A stretch of DNA of 64,000 bases from Raphanus sativus (GCF_000801105.2 NC_079517.1:17298001-17362000), one strand, 5' to 3'; shown: positions 1-12,435, counted from the stretch's first letter. Program-made: numbers and translations. Notes: generated from the letters alone by a model not told the origin.

Positions 1-1429
1 TCAATAAATATTCAATAAAAATTCTATCATATTTTTTTACTAATCGGATTAGATACTAATATAAAAAGGAATTATTTATCATGTGAATACTTTTTGTTTC
101 ATGTATATCACTAACTCTATCTTAAAATTCCTTTCAATCTTTTAAATGCAATATATTTAAATTTTCATATTAACTACTCTCCTAAATAAAAATAATTTTT
201 TATATTTTAAAACCGTTTACATCAAATTTGAATCCACTAACGAATATTCCTTTTTAACAACATCCTAATTTTTTTGAGCTAATTTATAGTAACATATTTA
301 AATAATTTATCTTAACTAACCAAATATGATTATTCAAAGAAAAGATTAAAAATTTATTATTCAATATATGTAGAATCTATCTGCAGAACGTTTAAATCAA
401 TTTTCTTATATGTTATATTAAGTAACCAAATATTTATTAACAAGAGAAATTAAAAAAATAGTTGTTAAATTTTCAATATACTTATATCCTCTTTTAAAAA
501 GTGAAAAACAATTTTTGATATTTTATGGTAAATTTTGAAGATAAGTATATTCTCAGATTGTAAATTCTGATGCATGGACCAAAATTTTGATCATAACCAA
601 ATGCCCCAATTCAATAACTTAAAATTTTACCTAACTAAAATTTTCAAAGAGATCTATAATTATTTTTGAATATTTTAACTAACTATAATTTTTCAAATTA
701 TACTTAAAATCTAATAATTTACATTTTAATGTTTACTCATAAAAATAAAATGAATAAAAGTCGGCAACACAAAAAATAATTATAGATCTCTTTGAAAATT
801 TTAGTTAGGTAAAATTTTTAGTTGGTTATGATCAAAATTTTGGTCCATGCATCAGAATTTACAATCTGAGAATATACTTATCTTCAAAATTTTACCATAA
901 AAATATCAAAATTGTTTTTCACTTTTTAAAAGAGGATATAAGTATATTGAAAATTTAACAACTATTTTTTTAATTTCTTTTGTTAATAAATATTTGGTTA
1001 CTTAATATAACATATAAGAAAATTGATTTAAACGTTCTGCAGATAGATTTCTACAAATATCGAATAATAAATTTTTAATCTTTTCTTTTGAATAATCATA
1101 TTTGGTTAGTTAAGATAAATTATTTAAATATGTTACTATAAATTAGCTCAAAAAATTAGGATGTTGTTAAAAAGGAATATTCGTTAGTGGATTCAAATTT
1201 GATGTAAACGGTTTTTTAAAATAATAAAAAATTATTTTTTATTTAGGAGAGTAGTTAACATGAAAATTTAAATATATTGAATTTAAAAGATTGAAAGAAA
1301 TTTTAAGATAGAGTTAGTGATATACATGAACAAAAAGTATTCACATGATAAATAATTCCTTTTTTATATTAGTATCTTAATCCGATTAGTAAGAATTAAT
1401 GATAGGATTTTTATTGAAATATTTATTGA
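1..1429. repeat. 1.4-kb palindromic foldback structure, arms about 660 bp
   Basis: Bases 1-667 reappear in reverse complement at 771-1429, with about 103 bp between the arms. Both arms carry the same landmarks, such as the motif GATCTATAATTATTTTT near the inner ends and TCAATAAATATT-type sequence at the outer ends. The arms differ by point changes and one extra stretch of about 17 bp in the left arm near 590-610. The outer left end may lie beyond the window. No coding capacity is visible. Its long arms and lack of genes fit a non-autonomous foldback element or an inverted duplication of one; the family was not identified. Confidence 0.8.
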
Positions 1430-1881
1430 CTGAATATATGATAATTATGGGTTTTGCCAAAAAATAATTATGGGGTGGCTATACGTCAAGAAGATGCCAT
1501 TGTATTTTGGGTGTTTTCCAAAATTATAATAGAGTTAGAATTGGTTAAGGAAAGATGTGATTAATGGTTAATATTTTAAATGAATTCTGATTTTGGTAAT
1601 GGTATTAATAATGGTTTAGAAAGAAATGCAATGGCCTTTACTGTAAATAAAATTAAATATTTAATATGTTATCCATGTTTCCAAACAAATCTCATTTTTT
1701 CTGCTATCATTGTTTCCAAACAATACCAAAATGTACTTCAGTTTTAATAATGGTTCAGTTTTAAATCAAAATATTTATAATATAATTTAATAAAACTCAA
1801 AATTATACTTAAAATCTAATATTTTACATTTTAATGTTTACTCATAAAAATAAAATGAATAAAAGTCGGCAACACAAAAAA
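695..1881 (+). repeat. 80-bp direct repeat flanking the right palindrome arm
   Basis: About 80 bp from the palindrome loop (695-775, ending GTCGGCAACACAAAAA) recur almost unchanged in direct orientation at 1800-1881. The right palindrome arm plus about 370 bp of other sequence lie between the two copies. This suggests that the inverted arm arose by insertion or template switching next to an existing copy of the loop sequence. The interval 1882-2295 holds nothing recognisable. Confidence 0.65.
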
Positions 1882-2295
1882 AATACAATTTCATAATTTA
1901 CAAGCTACACGAATGTCAAAACTGACTAACGTATGAAGCTACAACATAAACATAAAAAGGCTCATTGAGTCAATATACATAAAAACTTTCAAAATTAGGT
2001 AAGTGGACATTTATTTTAAATAATTTGAGAACCATGCTATCGAAAAGCTAAAAATGACAGTATTAGCCTCGTGTATGGCGACGAAACTTGTCTCCTTACC
2101 CTGTAGCCGGTAATTTTTTCGCCTTCTGTATTTTGAAGGAAACAAAGAATGACCATCACTCTCCTTTTTTCCTATGTGATTGCTTCAGCTGCTGCATGAG
2201 CTATCTGGTTAGGTGGGATTAGCAAACTCTTTCACGAGATCATCGGCGTTTTCGAAGATAGCTTGAAGATGAAGAAGAGGAGGTGATCGAGAAAA

Positions 2296-2640
2296 TCATC
2301 CATTTGAGCAAATTCGGTTGTGCCGAGTCGACTCAATGAGTTGGGCTCGAGTTCGGGAGTTCGGGAGAGTTGGCTGGTGGTCACTCGGTAGATGAAAAAA
2401 ATTGTGGTGAAGAAGAAGTAAAGGAGAAGAAGGATTTGTTGAAAAGTTTATCAGTTTTTTTGCTCTAAGAATTTATCCATTTGAGTAAACTCGGTTGTGC
2501 CGAGTCGACTCAATGAGCTGGGCTCGAGTTCAGGAGAATTGGTTGGTGGTGATGCGGTGGATGAAGAAAATTGTGGTGAAGAAGAAGCAGAGAAGAAGAA
2601 AAGATTTGTTGAAAAGTTTATCACTTGTGTTGGTCAAGAA
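2296..2640 (+). repeat. Two-copy tandem duplication with gene-like sequence
   Basis: Two adjacent diverged copies, about 2296-2471 and 2472-2640 (period about 177 bp), share the stretch CGGTTGTGCCGAGTCGACTC. In both copies one frame reads as an acidic then Lys/Glu-rich peptide: a Ser/Gly-rich start, GGD-VDE-NCGEEE, then KKK. Each copy keeps only part of the frame open, so this looks like a duplicated fragment of a coding exon rather than a gene. It lies upstream of a Helitron 3' end and may be captured host sequence. The source gene was not recognised. Confidence 0.6.
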
Positions 2641-3069
2641 TTTTCTGGGGATTTTGAGATTAGTTTTGTGTTCTCTTGATTAGTGAATTTAAAGAAACCC
2701 CTAACGAGATGATATGATTAATTGAAATTTTAACCGAAAAAATAAGAGGAAGAAGATGAAATCAGTGAGAGATGGAAAGAGGTAGAGAATAACAAAGAAA
2801 GGGTTAGAGGGATTTTATTTCCGTTTGTCTTTTTCTTTTAATTTCTGTTAGTATATTAAAAATAAAATATATTTGTCAAAATGCATGATTTACAGCTAAC
2901 AGGTTGGCAGACAAAAAAACAGGGACTTACTGGGAATTATGAAAAAGAAACAGTGTCATGGCTATATAGCTAATTAAATTCTCATTTATGTATGTTTACT
3001 GCAAAAACCCTTAAAAACAATTAAGTTTATGGTATTGTCAAAGGTTAGAAATATTTCTTAACAAAAACT

Positions 3070-3103
3070 AAACACCCGCACAGATGTGCGGGTCAAATTC
3101 TAG
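3070..3103 (+). mobile_element. Helitron 3' terminus
   Basis: The sequence holds a GC hairpin (CCCGCACAGATGTGCGGG), then TCAAATT, then a terminal CTAG followed by T. This is the canonical 3' end of Brassicaceae Helitrons. The matching 5' end (TC followed by a TATTAAA-type motif after an A) was not found upstream within the window. The element could include the palindrome and tandem duplication at its left, but that is inference. The stretch 2641-3069 is AT-rich with no recognisable gene. Confidence 0.75.
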
Positions 3104-3297
3104 TGAATTATTTATAATTGCATGTATTATATTGAGAAATAATATTTTAATATTAGAAAATTGTTTGAGATAATATTTTTTTTATAAAAATTGGTGAAGT
3201 TGAATTCCTTTGAAATTACCTTCCATTCACCTCCCATTTGGTCTTTAACCGGGTATTTTTAATTGACCCAGAAAGCAACCAGCAGTAAATTCTTAGT

Positions 3298-3355
3298 TGG
3301 GCCTTCGACAATTTGAACTCATACCAAAGCCCAATAAAACTTCAAGAAACCCTAA
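3298..3355 (+). promoter_or_regulatory. Site II and telo-box elements of the CBF5 promoter
   Basis: TGGGCCT at 3298-3304 and AAAGCCCA at 3326-3333 (reverse of TGGGCT) are site II-type motifs. AAACCCTAA at 3347-3355 is a telo-box. The combination just upstream of the start codon is typical of plant ribosome-biogenesis and translation genes, where TCP factors and telo-box binding proteins are thought to couple expression to growth. That fits the dyskerin gene starting at 3464. Confidence 0.7.
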
Positions 3356-3463
3356 TTCTAAACCCCCTTTTAAACCCCACACTCGCGCAACTTCCTCCTC
3401 CATCACTTCAAAAACACCCTTTTTCCGACCAGAACCCTAATAATCCCGACCGCAACCGCCGCC

Positions 3464-5179
3464 ATGACAGAAGTCGAAGAAGTCCCCGCCGACAACAACA
3501 ACACCGGAGACTACATGATCAAGCCCCAGAGCTTCACCCCCGCCATCGACACATCCCAGTGGCCCCTCCTCCTCAAAAACTACGACCGCCTCAACGTCCG
3601 CACTGGCCACTACACTCCCCTCCCCTCCGGCCACTCCCCCCTCAAGCGTCCTCTCCTAGACTACATCCGTTACGGCGTCATCAACCTCGACAAACCCTCC
3701 AACCCTTCTTCCCACGAGGTCGTCGCTTGGATCAAACGCATCCTCCGCGTCGAGAAGACGGGACACAGTGGGACCCTTGACCCTAAAGTCACCGGTAACC
3801 TCATCGTCTGCATCGACAGAGCCACGAGGCTCGTGAAGTCTCAGCAAGGTGCCGGGAAAGAGTACGTTTGTGTTGCTCGTCTTCACTCTGCTGTCCCTGA
3901 CGTGGCGAAAGTGGCGAGGGCGCTTGAGTCTCTTACCGGAGCTGTGTTTCAGAGACCGCCTTTGATCTCTGCGGTTAAGAGGCAGCTGAGGATTAGGACG
4001 ATTTATCAGAGTAAGTTGCTTGAGTATGATGCGGATAGGCATTTGGTTGTGTTCTGGGTTTCTTGTGAGGCGGGTACGTATATTAGGACCATGTGTGTTC
4101 ACTTGGGTTTGCTTCTTGGTGTCGGTGGGCATATGCAAGAGCTTAGGAGGGTTAGGTCTGGGATATTGGGTGAGAATGATAATATGGTTACTATGCATGA
4201 TGTGATGGATGCTCAGTGGATGTATGATAATTACAAGGACGAGAGTTATCTCAGGAGGGTGATTATGCCTCTTGAGGTGATCTTGACGAGTTACAAGAGG
4301 CTTGTTGTGAAGGACTCTGCTGTTAATGCGATCTGTTATGGTGCTAAGCTGATGATTCCTGGGCTGTTGAGGTTCGAGAATGATATTGATGTTGGCACTG
4401 AGGTTGTTCTGATGACGACTAAAGGTGAGGCGATTGCTGTTGGTATCGCTGAGATGACGACTTCTGTGATGGCTACTTGTGACCATGGTGTGGTGGCTAA
4501 GATCAAGAGGGTGGTGATGGATAGAGACACTTATCCGAGGAAGTGGGGGTTGGGGCCTAGAGCTTCGATGAAGAAGAAGCTTATTGCTGATGGGAAGTTG
4601 GATAAGCATGGGAAGCCTAATGAGAAGACTCCTGTGGAGTGGAGCAGGAACGTGGTTTTGCCTACCGGTGGTGATGCTATGATTGCTGGTGCTGCTGCGG
4701 CTCCTGAGAAGGTTGCAGCTGTTGTGGAGAAGGTTGAGGCTGACAATGGAGAAGTGAGCAAGCGTAAGCACAAGCGTGATGATAGCAGCGACAGCCCTGC
4801 TCCTGTGTCGACCAAGAAAGCTAAAACCAAAGATGTTGAAGGAGGTGAGGTTGAAGAGAAGGTGAAGTCGTCCAAGAAGAAGAAGGACAAGGCTGAGGAG
4901 AAAGAAGAAAAAGAAGAAGAAGCCAAGTCTGAGAAAAAGGAGAAGAAGAAAAAGAAGGACAAGGAGGAGGATAAAGAAGAGCTAGCAACGCCAAAGTCAG
5001 AAAAGAAGAAGAAGAAGAGCAAGGAGACAGATGAAGATGAGTCAGCAGCAGAGAAGAGTGAGAAGAAGAAAAAGAAGAGCAAGGAGACAGATGAAGCTGC
5101 TTCAGCAGAGAAGAGTGAGAAGAAGAAAAAGAAGGAGAAGAAGAAGAAAGGCAAAGACAGCGAAGATGATGAAGAGTAA
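3464..5179 (+). CDS. CBF5: H/ACA snoRNP pseudouridine synthase (dyskerin, CBF5/NAP57)
   Basis: Intronless gene for a 571-residue protein, close to the length of Arabidopsis NAP57 (At3g57150). Dyskerin is the catalytic subunit of box H/ACA ribonucleoproteins in the nucleolus and Cajal bodies; it converts guide-RNA-selected uridines of rRNA and snRNA to pseudouridine. Visible parts are an N-terminal dyskerin-like extension, the TruB-type catalytic domain with HSGTLDP (catalytic Asp near residue 106), a PUA RNA-binding domain around residues 278-352, and a long Lys/Glu-rich tail from about residue 450 made of repeated [17 protein letters not shown] units, which resembles a nucleolar localisation tail. 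The first ATG after the telo-box promoter in an open frame was taken as the start. Large open frames on the opposite strand (to 371 residues) are shadows of its codon bias. The reading frame is intact. Confidence 0.96.
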   Translation: MTEVEEVPADNNNTGDYMIKPQSFTPAIDTSQWPLLLKNYDRLNVRTGHYTPLPSGHSPLKRPLLDYIRYGVINLDKPSNPSSHEVVAWIKRILRVEKTGHSGTLDPKVTGNLIVCIDRATRLVKSQQGAGKEYVCVARLHSAVPDVAKVARALESLTGAVFQRPPLISAVKRQLRIRTIYQSKLLEYDADRHLVVFWVSCEAGTYIRTMCVHLGLLLGVGGHMQELRRVRSGILGENDNMVTMHDVMDAQWMYDNYKDESYLRRVIMPLEVILTSYKRLVVKDSAVNAICYGAKLMIPGLLRFENDIDVGTEVVLMTTKGEAIAVGIAEMTTSVMATCDHGVVAKIKRVVMDRDTYPRKWGLGPRASMKKKLIADGKLDKHGKPNEKTPVEWSRNVVLPTGGDAMIAGAAAAPEKVAAVVEKVEADNGEVSKRKHKRDDSSDSPAPVSTKKAKTKDVEGGEVEEKVKSSKKKKDKAEEKEEKEEEAKSEKKEKKKKKDKEEDKEELATPKSEKKKKKSKETDEDESAAEKSEKKKKKSKETDEAASAEKSEKKKKKEKKKKGKDSEDDEE

Positions 5180-6332
5180 TAGTTAAGATGAGTTTTGTGT
5201 TATAAGTATCTATTCTGGATAAAAGTGAGACAAAAGGCATTTTATGCTTGTATCCAACGTCTCACTTCAGATTAGTTTTGTTTCTTAGTTTTTTATATTT
5301 ATGTTTTTCCTTTAATTTGTAAGGTTCGTTTCACTTAGTTATGGAACTTCAGATGGTTTTGGTTTTTTATGTTTTCTAAAATTCCGCACTGTGAAACTTC
5401 ACGAGTTATGATAATTCTAGCAGGTTTATGTATCTTTGTTGTTGGGAGTAGAGAGAAAAAACAATAAGAGACTTGCGTCAAATGCAGCAACTACAGCAAG
5501 GGAAAGGAAATGAAGGTAGTAGCAGCTGCTACTGATGATATTCATCAAACTTCTGGTTTGTTATTGTTTCTGTGGTCATCTAAACTCTTGTTATTTGTTT
5601 GAACATGTGGAATGGTTGTGTAATTAACTTACAATGAAATTTCTGAAATTATAGGAAACTTGGACTAGCTGTGGAAGGACTCGAACAAGAAGTCATAGGT
5701 ATGTGACTACACACCAAGAACACAGACTCTTAACTCATGTATGGAATGTATAAAATAAAAGGAATGTGGACTTGCTAATCAATTGAGAGCATTGTTGTTT
5801 ACCAGTTTCTTGGGTTCTTGTCCTCTGTTTGGCAACAAAGATACGACTCAGTCTGTTTGGTTACAGGTTTAAAGTTCTCCTTATTGCCATTGGACCGAGC
5901 ACGAGAAAAGTCTCCCTGTTATTGCCACTATATAAGCGATGATAAACACGAGGATAATACTTGAAGTTATCTACTAGGAACCAAAAAAAAGATGTTTGAA
6001 TCCGACGAGCGTTTCAAAAACATAGACTTATTTTGTGCAAAAGATAACTAGTTTTCCTTCTTTTTTCACATTTGTCGTGTTCGTAAATTTGGATTCCCAA
6101 ATATAGAAAGTCCAAAAAGATTAGCGTGCGTCTTACGTCTCCATTTTTGTCTCTTACCAAATGAATCTGAGGAAGTTAAAATTTCCTCTGTTCTTCCCCC
6201 TTTTACCACAGATCCAAATGCATCTCTCTCAACACTTTCTTTCTATCATGTCTTATTCTTTTGATTAACCTCTTTGATTTTTGTCTTGCATGCCTTTAGA
6301 ATCAGGTCTTTGAGTCCCCCTGACCAGACACA
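5180..6332 (+). other. CBF5 3' region and SDP1L promoter/5' UTR
   Basis: No gene is recognised. The first few hundred bases would carry the CBF5 3' UTR. Between about 5460 and 5700 are short exon-like stretches bounded by possible splice sites (for example a tract ending in AG before GAAACTTGG at about 5655), but they match nothing I recognise and are broken by stops. The interval from about 6100 to 6332, with CT-rich tracts, is the likely 5' UTR of the lipase gene. Confidence 0.5.
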
Positions 6333-9300
6333 ATGGATATAAGCAACGAAGCAAACATGGATCCCTTCTCAATAGGACCCACGGGTATCATCGGAAGAAC
6401 CATTGCCTTCCGGGTCCTGTTCTGCAAATCAACGGCTACGCTCAGACACAAACTGTTAGTGTTCCTCGTGTGTTTCTACGGAAAAGCTAAAGTTATTCTA
6501 AAACCGCTTATGTCGTGGTTACATCCAAGGAACCCACAAGGGATCTTGGCTATGGTGACAACGATGGCCTTTATGTTGAATCGCTACACGAGCTTAAAAG
6601 CAAAAGCTGAGATGGCTTACAGGAGGAAGTTCTGGAGGAACATGATGACAGCTGCATTGACTCACGAGGAATGGTCTCACGCTGCCAAGATGCTTGATAA
6701 AGAGACTCCTAAGGTGAACGAGACCGATCTTTTCGACGTGGAGCTCGTGAGGAACAAGCTCGAGGAGCTTAAGCATAGACGTCATGAGAATTCTCTGAGA
6801 GACATTATCTTCTGCATGAGAGCTGATCTTGTTAGAAACCTCGGTAACATGTGTAACCCTGAGCTTCACAAAGGAAGGCTTCAAGTTCCGAGGCTCATCA
6901 AAGAGTATATCGATGAGGTCTCTACGCAGCTTAGAATGGTTTGTGATACGGACACGGAAGAGCTTTCTCTCGAGGAGAAACTATCTTTTATGCACGAGAC
7001 GAGACATGCGTTTGGTAGAACGGCTCTGCTTCTGAGCGGAGGAGCTTCTCTCGGTGCTTTCCATCTCGGTGTGGTGAAGACCCTTGTGGAACACAAGCTG
7101 TTGCCGAGGATTATAGCCGGTTCAAGCGTGGGGTCTGTGATGTGTGCGGTCGTTGGGACGAGGTCGTGGCCTGAGTTACAAAGCTTCTTTGAAGGCTCTT
7201 GGCACGCGTTGCAGTTCTTTGACCAGATGGGAGGGATCTTCACTATTGCGAAACGTGTTATGACTCAAGGTGCGGTTCATGAGATCAGGCATTTGCAGTG
7301 GAAGCTGAGGAACCTCACTAACAATCTCACGTTCCAAGAAGCTTACGACATTACAGGACGTATCCTGGGGATTACAGTTTGTTCGCCGAGGAAGCACGAG
7401 CCGCCTAGATGTCTTAACTATCTGACATCTCCTCATGTGGTGATATGGAGTGCAGTGACTGCTTCTTGTGCCTTCCCGGGTCTTTTTGAGGCTCAAGAAC
7501 TCATGGCTAAAGATAGAACTGGTGAGATTGTTCCGTATCACCCACTCTTCAACATGGATCCTGGAGAGAACTCAGGAGCTTCGGTTAGGCGCTGGAGAGA
7601 TGGTAGTTTGGAGATGGACTTGCCGATGATACAACTCAAAGAGCTTTTTAATGTTAACCATTTCATTGTGAGTCAAGCTAACCCTCACATCGCACCTTTC
7701 TTGAGGATGAAGGAGTTTGTGAGAGCTTGTGGAGGCAGATTTGCAGCAAAGGTATGGTTTGTTTCACAAGTAATAGACAAAAGTTATGATTCATTTCTCG
7801 TAAGTCAATCTACTGTTCTACATAGCTTGCTCAACTAATGGAGATGGAAGTGAAGCATAGATGTAATCAAGTGCTAGAGCTCGGGTTGCCTCTGAGAGAA
7901 GTAGCGAAGCTATTTGCTCAAGAATGGGAAGGGGATGTCACTATCGTCATGCCAGCCACTATTTCTCAGGTAAGCAAAACAAAATTCACTGTAATCCTGT
8001 TCTTGTAATAATTTAAGAATGGGCAAAACTGCAGAATCGAAACCCAAACCGAACAGAAATCAAATGAATCCGAACAAAACCCGAACCGAACAGAAATCTA
8101 ATGAATCTGAACAGAACTGGACTGGACGGTTTATAAATTTTGAATAGGTCTTGTTTTACAATATTTTAGGTTTTAGTTTTATCTATGTATCCAGAAAATC
8201 CCAAAATTTTCATAAATTAAAAAAAAGGAACATTATACCAAACTTGAATTTAATCCAACAAATAACATGAAATTATGAAATATCCAAATGAGTACAAAAT
8301 AATTATTTAAACCATAAATAAATAAGTGAAATATTCAGTTTAATGTATAATTTGGTATTTGATCATAAATTTTTTAATTTGTATGTCACTATGTTGTATA
8401 CATATTTCCTATAAGTTTTTATTCAATAATTTTGAAGTTTAAAATATTTTTAGATATCGGAACCAAACCCACTAGAATTCAAAATCGAATTTCATCTTAA
8501 TAGCGCCAAATTTACGCCTCATGTGAGTTTCATGATTAATCATGTCCTGGACTCTTCCCCTGTGTGTTTCATATTGCAGTACTTGAAGATCATACAGAAC
8601 CCATCAAACGTAGAGATCCAAAAGGCGGCAAACCAAGGAAGGAGATGCACGTGGGAGAAGCTGGCAGTCATCAAAGCAAACTTCGGAATCGAGCTCGCCC
8701 TCGACGAGTGCGTCGCCGTCCTCAACCACATGCGCCGCCTCAAACGCACCGCACAAAGAGCAGCAGCCGCCGCCTCCGCCTTATCCTCCTCCTTATCCTC
8801 CTCCCACCATCACCACCACCATCCTCATCCTCTACCCGTGGGACCCACACGGTTCAACGCCTCCAAGAGAATCCCTTCCTGGAACTGCATCGCCCGCGAG
8901 AACTCAACCGGTTCCGTCGACGACGACGTCCTCTCCGAAGCCGCCCTGCTCTACCAGCAGCTCGTGGTCAACCGAGGCGGTAACTGCAACGGCTCGCACG
9001 ACGGAGACTCGCCGGAAGCTGGTGACTGGACGAGGTCCGGCGGACCGTTGATGAGGACCACGTCGGCTCAGATGTTCATGGACTACGTGCAGAATCTTGA
9101 AGGTGCTGAACAAGGCGTCGAGTTGAACGGAGACGCTGCTGCGAGGAGCATCACTGTGGCGGAAGGGGATTATCTGCAGACGGGGAGGACGCATAACGGA
9201 TTCGTGTTGAATCTTGTTAGGGGGGAGAGTTTGAGGAGGAATAATAATCAAGACGTGGAGGATAGGCTAAACGTGGATGAAGCTCCCGAGTGCGTGCAGC

Positions 9301-9398
9301 TTGATTCGCCCGAGAAGGATATCGATAGAGGCAGCTCGGCGTCTGAAGACGGAGACGCGGAGGTGGTGGTGGATACGAATGTAAGCCACGAGGAGTGA
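6333..9398 (+). CDS. SDP1L: Patatin-domain triacylglycerol lipase, SDP1-LIKE
   Basis: Three exons, 6333-7751, 7826-7969 and 8580-9398, join in phase to give 793 residues, close to Arabidopsis SDP1-LIKE (At3g57140). SDP1-type lipases start storage-oil breakdown by hydrolysing triacylglycerol at the oil-body surface, feeding fatty acids to peroxisomal beta-oxidation. A hydrophobic N-terminal region precedes the patatin domain. That domain shows the oxyanion-hole motif [10 protein letters not shown] (about residues 235-244), the nucleophile motif GSSVGS (Ser near 265) and a DGS motif carrying the catalytic Asp (near residue 425). The C-terminal third is low-complexity, with an Ala/Ser/His-rich linker and an acidic end. 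Intron 2 is 610 bp and partly repeat-derived. All splice sites are GT-AG and no frame break is visible. The paralogue SDP1 is the other candidate; synteny favours SDP1-LIKE. Confidence 0.93.
8030..8515. repeat. AT-rich repeat insert in SDP1L intron 2
   Basis: Most of intron 2 is AT-rich sequence with internally repeated CCGAACAGAAATC-like units near 8048-8115 and a purine-rich AACCGAACC flavour at both ends. The same style of sequence occurs in the Helitron interiors of this window. No terminal inverted repeats or target duplication were found. It probably represents an old transposon insertion that lengthened the intron while leaving the splice sites untouched. Confidence 0.4.
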
Positions 9399-11029
9399 GA
9401 GAATGTTTCCTTCTTTTTGGAAAGGACTATAGGTTGTAAATCTTTTACGGTTACTTTCAAATTTTGTATGTGTACAGTCCTTTGTATTTTGAGAAAATGT
9501 TTTATTTTTAGAGACCAAACTTTTTCCTGAATTAATTTTTCACTATTATACATATTTAATTGCTCGACCATGATTATCTACCAAATTTTTTATGTATCAG
9601 ATTTTGGAAAAACATCGGTGAAGCAAGCAGAATGGTTTGGATTTAACCTATTGTATGTACACGTTTAGATTGTAGTGAAGTTAACACAATATATATGGTC
9701 AGTTTAGTTACAATAAAAAGTGAATTAAATTTTAACACAATACTGATCATTTAATTTGAATTGTATATATTTATAATCATATGTATTTAACTTAGATTAA
9801 AATTTTTGATAATAGAAATAGTTATACGGCCACTTAAGATCTGCGACTTACGCGTAATGAACATTGTATATCCAAATTATTTTTACATATAATATATAAA
9901 ATTAAAAATTAAGTAACTATATTTATTATAAAATAATAAATATACATTGAATAATTGAAAAGTAAATAACTATTACGTATATAATTAAATTTGTACATGC
10001 ACATAAAAAAAAAACAGCACTGTTATTTATTTACATTCATTTTATTAATTCAAACAATCATTAATTTTATTTAATATGGTATATAATTAAGTTTAAATGA
10101 TATTAACACATATATATATATATATATAAACAAAAAATTTGAATTATTGATAACAAAAATTTTCATTATTGGATGTTTAGTAGTTTTTTAAAAATTATAT
10201 TTAAAAAATCAATGCAAATTTAAAATTTAAATATCAATATTGTTCACAGCTTTATATCAAAATATATATATTTGTTCAAAGCAAATTTTGATATTAAAAT
10301 ATTTTATATGGTATGTGGTTTAATTTAGATGATATTAATATATGTATATATATCTTTTAATTCTAATAGTTATTAAATGAGACTTCATATTTATATGATT
10401 TTTTAATCCTTTGTCTTTCATAACAAAAATTTAACCGTTGATAATCAAAACTTTCAGTGCGAAACTTTTAGTAGTTTTAATAATTTATAGTTATTTTAAA
10501 AAATTTAAAATATAACATATAAATAAAAATATTTTTTTATTATATGGTTAATATGATTGTTTAACTTATTTTAATAATTTAAAGTTAAACAAAAATGATA
10601 GAAGATAGACAAATTTTTACTAAAACTTTATTATTCAAATTCATTAACTATTATATATAGTTTAGTTACATTATAAAATTCCATGATTTTCATTTAAAGA
10701 AATAATGAAAATATTAATAATTAATTTAATAAAAGTTTATTATAAATTTAGATAGACCAACATATAATATAATTGTGGGATAACACATGAATACTTCAAA
10801 TATTTTAATGTTTCTCAAATAATATATAGGGCAATTCTCTTAAATAATTTATTTTAAGTTTTTGTCACAAAAATAGCCCTTAGAAATAAAATGACAAAAC
10901 CCCTTTTTGTTTTGGAAATTTTAATTTTAATTTTTAATTTTTTGAAATTTGAAACTCCACCACTAAACCCACCTCTTAACTCTAAACCCTAAATCTTAGA
11001 TTAGTTAACACAAGGGTTATAAATTCATA
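9399..11029. other. AT-rich intergenic region without genes
   Basis: SDP1L 3' UTR sequence probably occupies the first hundred or so bases. The remainder is AT-rich, with a short AT microsatellite near 10111-10128 and many stop codons in all frames. The motif around 10820-10900, reading GGGCAATTCTCTTAAATAATT then TTTTGTCACAAAAATAGC, recurs in related form near 12590, 20190 and 54830-54890, so it marks a dispersed repeat family. No gene or RNA is recognisable. Confidence 0.6.
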
Positions 11030-11734
11030 CTAGATTTTGATCCGCCCTTAAAAAGGGCGGGTATATTTTTTGTTGGAAATAATATTTTATGTAATAAAAA
11101 TTATGATTTTTGATAAATTATATATTTTAATTTTTATAAAATTTATTTTAAATTTGATTATATGACTTATTTTGTTATTTTAAATATGACTAAATTTTAG
11201 AAGACTCTAAATAATTCTAACCCGTAATATGATTTTATCTATTTAACCCGAAGTTAAATTTATTTTACACTGATTTTTTATTTAAATAAAATATTTTATA
11301 TCTTCAACACTCTCTGTATTGAAAAAATCATTTGTGTGTTTCAAAACATTTTCTATAACTATATTAAATTTAGTTTATGTGATTTAGTTTTTATTTTAAA
11401 TGAAGCTATCTTTTAAAGAGTTGAGATAATTCAGACCCGTATTATAATTTTGTTGATTTAATCATTTGTTATTTCAACTTAATTTTATTTTTAAGTTTCA
11501 TTTAATAAATGCTTTCAAATAATTAATAATGTAAAAGATTTTTTGGAAAGATATGGTGCAAATATTTATGAAACAAAATTTTCAAAAAGGCTAAAAATTG
11601 GATTATATTAAATATTCTTTAATATAATTACAAAATAATGACTTTTTGATTGATTTCAAACAATGCTGGTAAAATGGTACATGCAATTTTTGTAATTACT
11701 TAGAAATTTTTGTAATATGCTTTAATAGTATAGA
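11030..11734 (-). mobile_element. Non-autonomous Helitron, 705 bp
   Basis: Read on the minus strand, the element starts TCTATACTATTAAAGC (5' end at 11734) and ends with a GC hairpin (CCCGCCCTTTTTAAGGGCGG), TCAAAAT and CTAG (at 11030). It sits between A (11029) and T (11735) on the plus strand, as expected for Helitron insertion. There is no coding capacity. A second identical-looking 5' terminus lies at 12545, so a longer version of the element (11030-12545) is also possible. Confidence 0.85.
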
Positions 11735-11900
11735 TAATTTAAATGGTTACTAAACAGAATCTAAAATTTCAAGTCCATCGATTCAAAAGTTTCAAGCCCA
11801 TTTTGTTTTAATAATACACTGAACAAAGATATTGGGCTGTCAATTTATTTTAAGACTATGTTGGGCTTTTAATGGCCGAATTTCATTTTTAATTGACTTA

Positions 11901-12435
11901 TTCTTGGGTTCACCCTAGGGGGTAAACCCTTAGGTTCACCCTAGGGGGTAAACTCTTAGGTTCACCAACCAATAGGATTTAAGTATTTTTTATTTAATAT
12001 CTTTTAAAAATGAAAACAAAATCTTGTTAAATTATATTATGTTTTTAAAATAAATAATTAAAAATAAATAAAAATAGTAGTAATTGAAAAAAAGATTTTT
12101 TTTTTAATTTTTAAAAACTATGATTCATCCAAGGGTTTAAAGTTTACCCAAGGGTTCCGGGTTTCCCAAGGGTTCCGGGTTTCCCAAGGGTTTAGGGTTT
12201 AGGGTTTAGTATTTAGGGTTTAGGGTTTAGTATTTTGGATTTAGAGTTCTTATTAAAATTTTTTTTTTGCAACTACAACTGTTTTTATTTATTTTTAGCT
12301 ATTTATTTGAAAACATAATATAATTTAACAATATTTTGTTTTCTTTTTTAAAATAGATTAAATATGAAATACTTGAATTCTATTGGTTGGTAAACCTAAA
12401 TGTTCACCTTAGGGGGTGAACCCAAGAATAACTCT
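11901..12435. mobile_element. MITE with ATTCTTGGGTTCACC inverted termini
   Basis: The left end reads TTATTCTTGGGTTCACC and the right end is its reverse complement (GGTGAACCCAAGAATAA). Inverted similarity continues inward for over 100 bp. The middle contains TTTAGGG-like repeats (about 12187-12235) and an AT-rich loop. The subterminal unit GGTTCACCCTAGGGGGTAAAC is repeated at the left end. No coding capacity. Superfamily not assigned because the target duplication is unclear. Confidence 0.7.

Noticed and set aside
3313..3780. 155-codon Pro/Arg/His-rich frame overlapping the CBF5 start
   Set aside because: Out of frame with the conserved protein and without any recognised domain; an overlap artefact of CT-rich sequence.
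3656..5154. Long minus-strand open frames (207 and 371 codons) opposite CBF5
   Set aside because: They are antisense shadows of a codon-biased gene; the 207-codon one is Phe/Ser-rich because it reads the Lys/Glu-rich tail backwards.
12187..12235. TTTAGGG repeats as an interstitial telomere
   Set aside because: Only a few degenerate units, lying inside a MITE; simple internal repeat is the better explanation.
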